Source: Clostridia bacterium (GTDB lineage Bacteria; Bacillota; Clostridia; Oscillospirales; Acutalibacteraceae). From it: a stretch of DNA of 6,843 nt. The stretch covers positions 1 through 6,843 of the forward strand of contig JAFVTZ010000023.1 in the NCBI GenBank assembly GCA_017502965.1, in the 5' to 3' direction. The notes below the pieces were generated by a model. It did not search any database. It was not told the DNA's origin and saw nothing but the letters and a program-made list of their open reading frames with translations. This document shows, piece after piece, positions 5,821 through 6,843 of the stretch (position 1 is its first letter; each line of letters begins with the position of its first letter). A program made the translations under genes and the position numbers.

Positions 5821-6843
5821 ATGAAAAGAATAATAACTTTAATAATTGCGGTTTTGCTCGGAATTCTGATGATTTTCCCTGCAAGTGCTGCAAATAACCC
5901 CTCTTATACCTATAATTCAAAATCTGTTGCGGTTAAAACACCCGAACCTTATGTTGCAACCAAACAGATAAGCGGTAAAGATTTGGGAGTGGGTGACCTT
6001 TTGGACCCTGCAGACCTTTATGAAGACCATAACGGTTTTATTTACATCTGTGATACGGGAAATAACCGTATTATAAAACTGAATCCCGACCTTACACTCA
6101 ATACTGTTATCGATACTTTTCAGGACGGTTATTTCGAGGGCGAATTTTTGTCACCAAGCGGTGTGTATGTAGACCCTAACAGCGAACTTTTGTATGTTGC
6201 CGACTCAGGTAACGGAAGAGTTATAGCCCTTGATAAAGACCTTGTAATGGTTAAAAGATTCAACCGCCCGTCTGACACAGACCTCTTTGCAGAGGAACTT
6301 GTGTTTACACCTACAAAGGTTGTTGTTGATAACGGCGGCAGAGCATTCATAGTTGCAAAAGATATATACGAAGGTCTTATGCAGTATGATTCTGAGGGTA
6401 ATTTCCTCGGATATGTAGGCGCTAACGAAACCTCGATTTCTCCGCTTGACTATCTCTGGAAAAAACTTTCAACCAAGGCTCAGTCTTCAAAACTGCAACT
6501 CACTTTGCCTACAGAATTTTCAAATCTTGAAATTGATGAAGACGGTTTTATTTACACCACAACAAGTATTATAAATACCGACAATACCGACATTCTTATC
6601 CGCAGACAGAATCCTTCGGGTGAAGATGTGCTTCACAGAAGTAACACCCTTGCAATGGCGGGAGATGTTGTGTTCGAAAAATATCCTACAGAGTTTGTGG
6701 GCGGTGCATCAAATTTTGTTGATGTTACTATCAACGGCGACGGTATGTACAGTCTTCTCGATTCAAAACGCGGAAGAATTTTCACTTACGATTTTGACGG
6801 TAATCTGCTTTATATTTTCGGCGGAGCCTCAAACAGCGGTAAC
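5821..6843 (+). CDS. Secreted NHL-type beta-propeller protein, N-terminal 341 residues (C-terminus beyond window)
   Basis: Open through the right edge with no stop. Residues 1-23 are a signal peptide (basic MKR, long hydrophobic core, cleavage after ASA). At least two clear NHL repeats follow: about 61-91, with DPADLYED, GFIYICDTGNNRI and KLNPD; and about 109-140, with SPSGVYVD, LLYVADSGNGRV and ALDKD. More divergent blades lie near 163-195, 230-250 and 299-335. Such repeats build a beta-propeller that binds proteins or sugars; no catalytic residues can be assigned. The start is set by AAGGAG and lies seven bases after the second permease stop, so this is the fourth operon gene. From memory, similar Firmicutes proteins beside such transporters continue into a C-terminal YIP1-like membrane domain. 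That part would be outside the window, so membrane attachment is only a guess. Function is unknown; an exported accessory to glycan capture or sensing is plausible. Confidence 0.85.
   Translation, partial: MKRIITLIIAVLLGILMIFPASAANNPSYTYNSKSVAVKTPEPYVATKQISGKDLGVGDLLDPADLYEDHNGFIYICDTGNNRIIKLNPDLTLNTVIDTFQDGYFEGEFLSPSGVYVDPNSELLYVADSGNGRVIALDKDLVMVKRFNRPSDTDLFAEELVFTPTKVVVDNGGRAFIVAKDIYEGLMQYDSEGNFLGYVGANETSISPLDYLWKKLSTKAQSSKLQLTLPTEFSNLEIDEDGFIYTTTSIINTDNTDILIRRQNPSGEDVLHRSNTLAMAGDVVFEKYPTEFVGGASNFVDVTINGDGMYSLLDSKRGRIFTYDFDGNLLYIFGGASNSGN

Noticed and set aside
6129..6350. Minus-strand open frame, 73 codons
   Set aside because: Antisense to the NHL repeats of the propeller gene; low-complexity Ser/Thr composition and no supporting signals.
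1..6843. CRISPR array, insertion sequence, tRNA/rRNA, phage or toxin-antitoxin genes
   Set aside because: No regularly spaced repeats, transposase, integrase, cloverleaf, rRNA-like sequence or small defence gene pair was seen; the window is nearly filled by a metabolic gene and a transport operon.

Overview
The window looks like a piece of a low-to-moderate GC Clostridia chromosome, probably a gut Oscillospirales/Ruminococcaceae-type bacterium. The evidence is strong purine-rich Shine-Dalgarno sites before every gene, AT-rich intergenic DNA with sigma-A-like promoters, standard codon use, and protein sequences of Firmicutes character. This placement comes from sequence style and not from a marker gene.

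Layout: on the minus strand (904 down to 1) lies the first 301 codons of an alpha-phosphohexomutase (PgcA-like phosphoglucomutase/phosphomannomutase). It is cut by the left edge just at its metal-binding loop. A 308-base AT-rich divergent intergenic region (905-1212) carries a promoter for each side. On the plus strand there is a tight four-gene operon. It begins with a 932-residue secreted protein that joins two mutually similar carbohydrate-binding-module-like domains, a helical segment and a family 1 extracellular solute-binding domain. Next come two CUT1-type sugar ABC permeases (302 and 290 residues). Last is a secreted NHL-type beta-propeller protein that runs off the right edge after 341 codons. 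Gaps inside the operon are 19, 1 and 7 bases, and no ATPase gene is present in the window.

The likely joint role is binding and import of an oligosaccharide or polysaccharide fragment. The large protein would capture ligand, the two permeases would form the channel, and a shared MsmX-like ATPase encoded elsewhere would power it. The propeller protein is an accessory of unknown function. The divergent phosphohexomutase would interconvert hexose phosphates and fits a sugar-use setting, but its link to the transporter is only by position. The most notable points are the enlarged binding protein with tandem ligand-binding-like modules, the absence of a lipobox or any other visible membrane anchor on it, and the propeller gene built into a sugar-transporter operon. 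The substrate cannot be read from the sequence.
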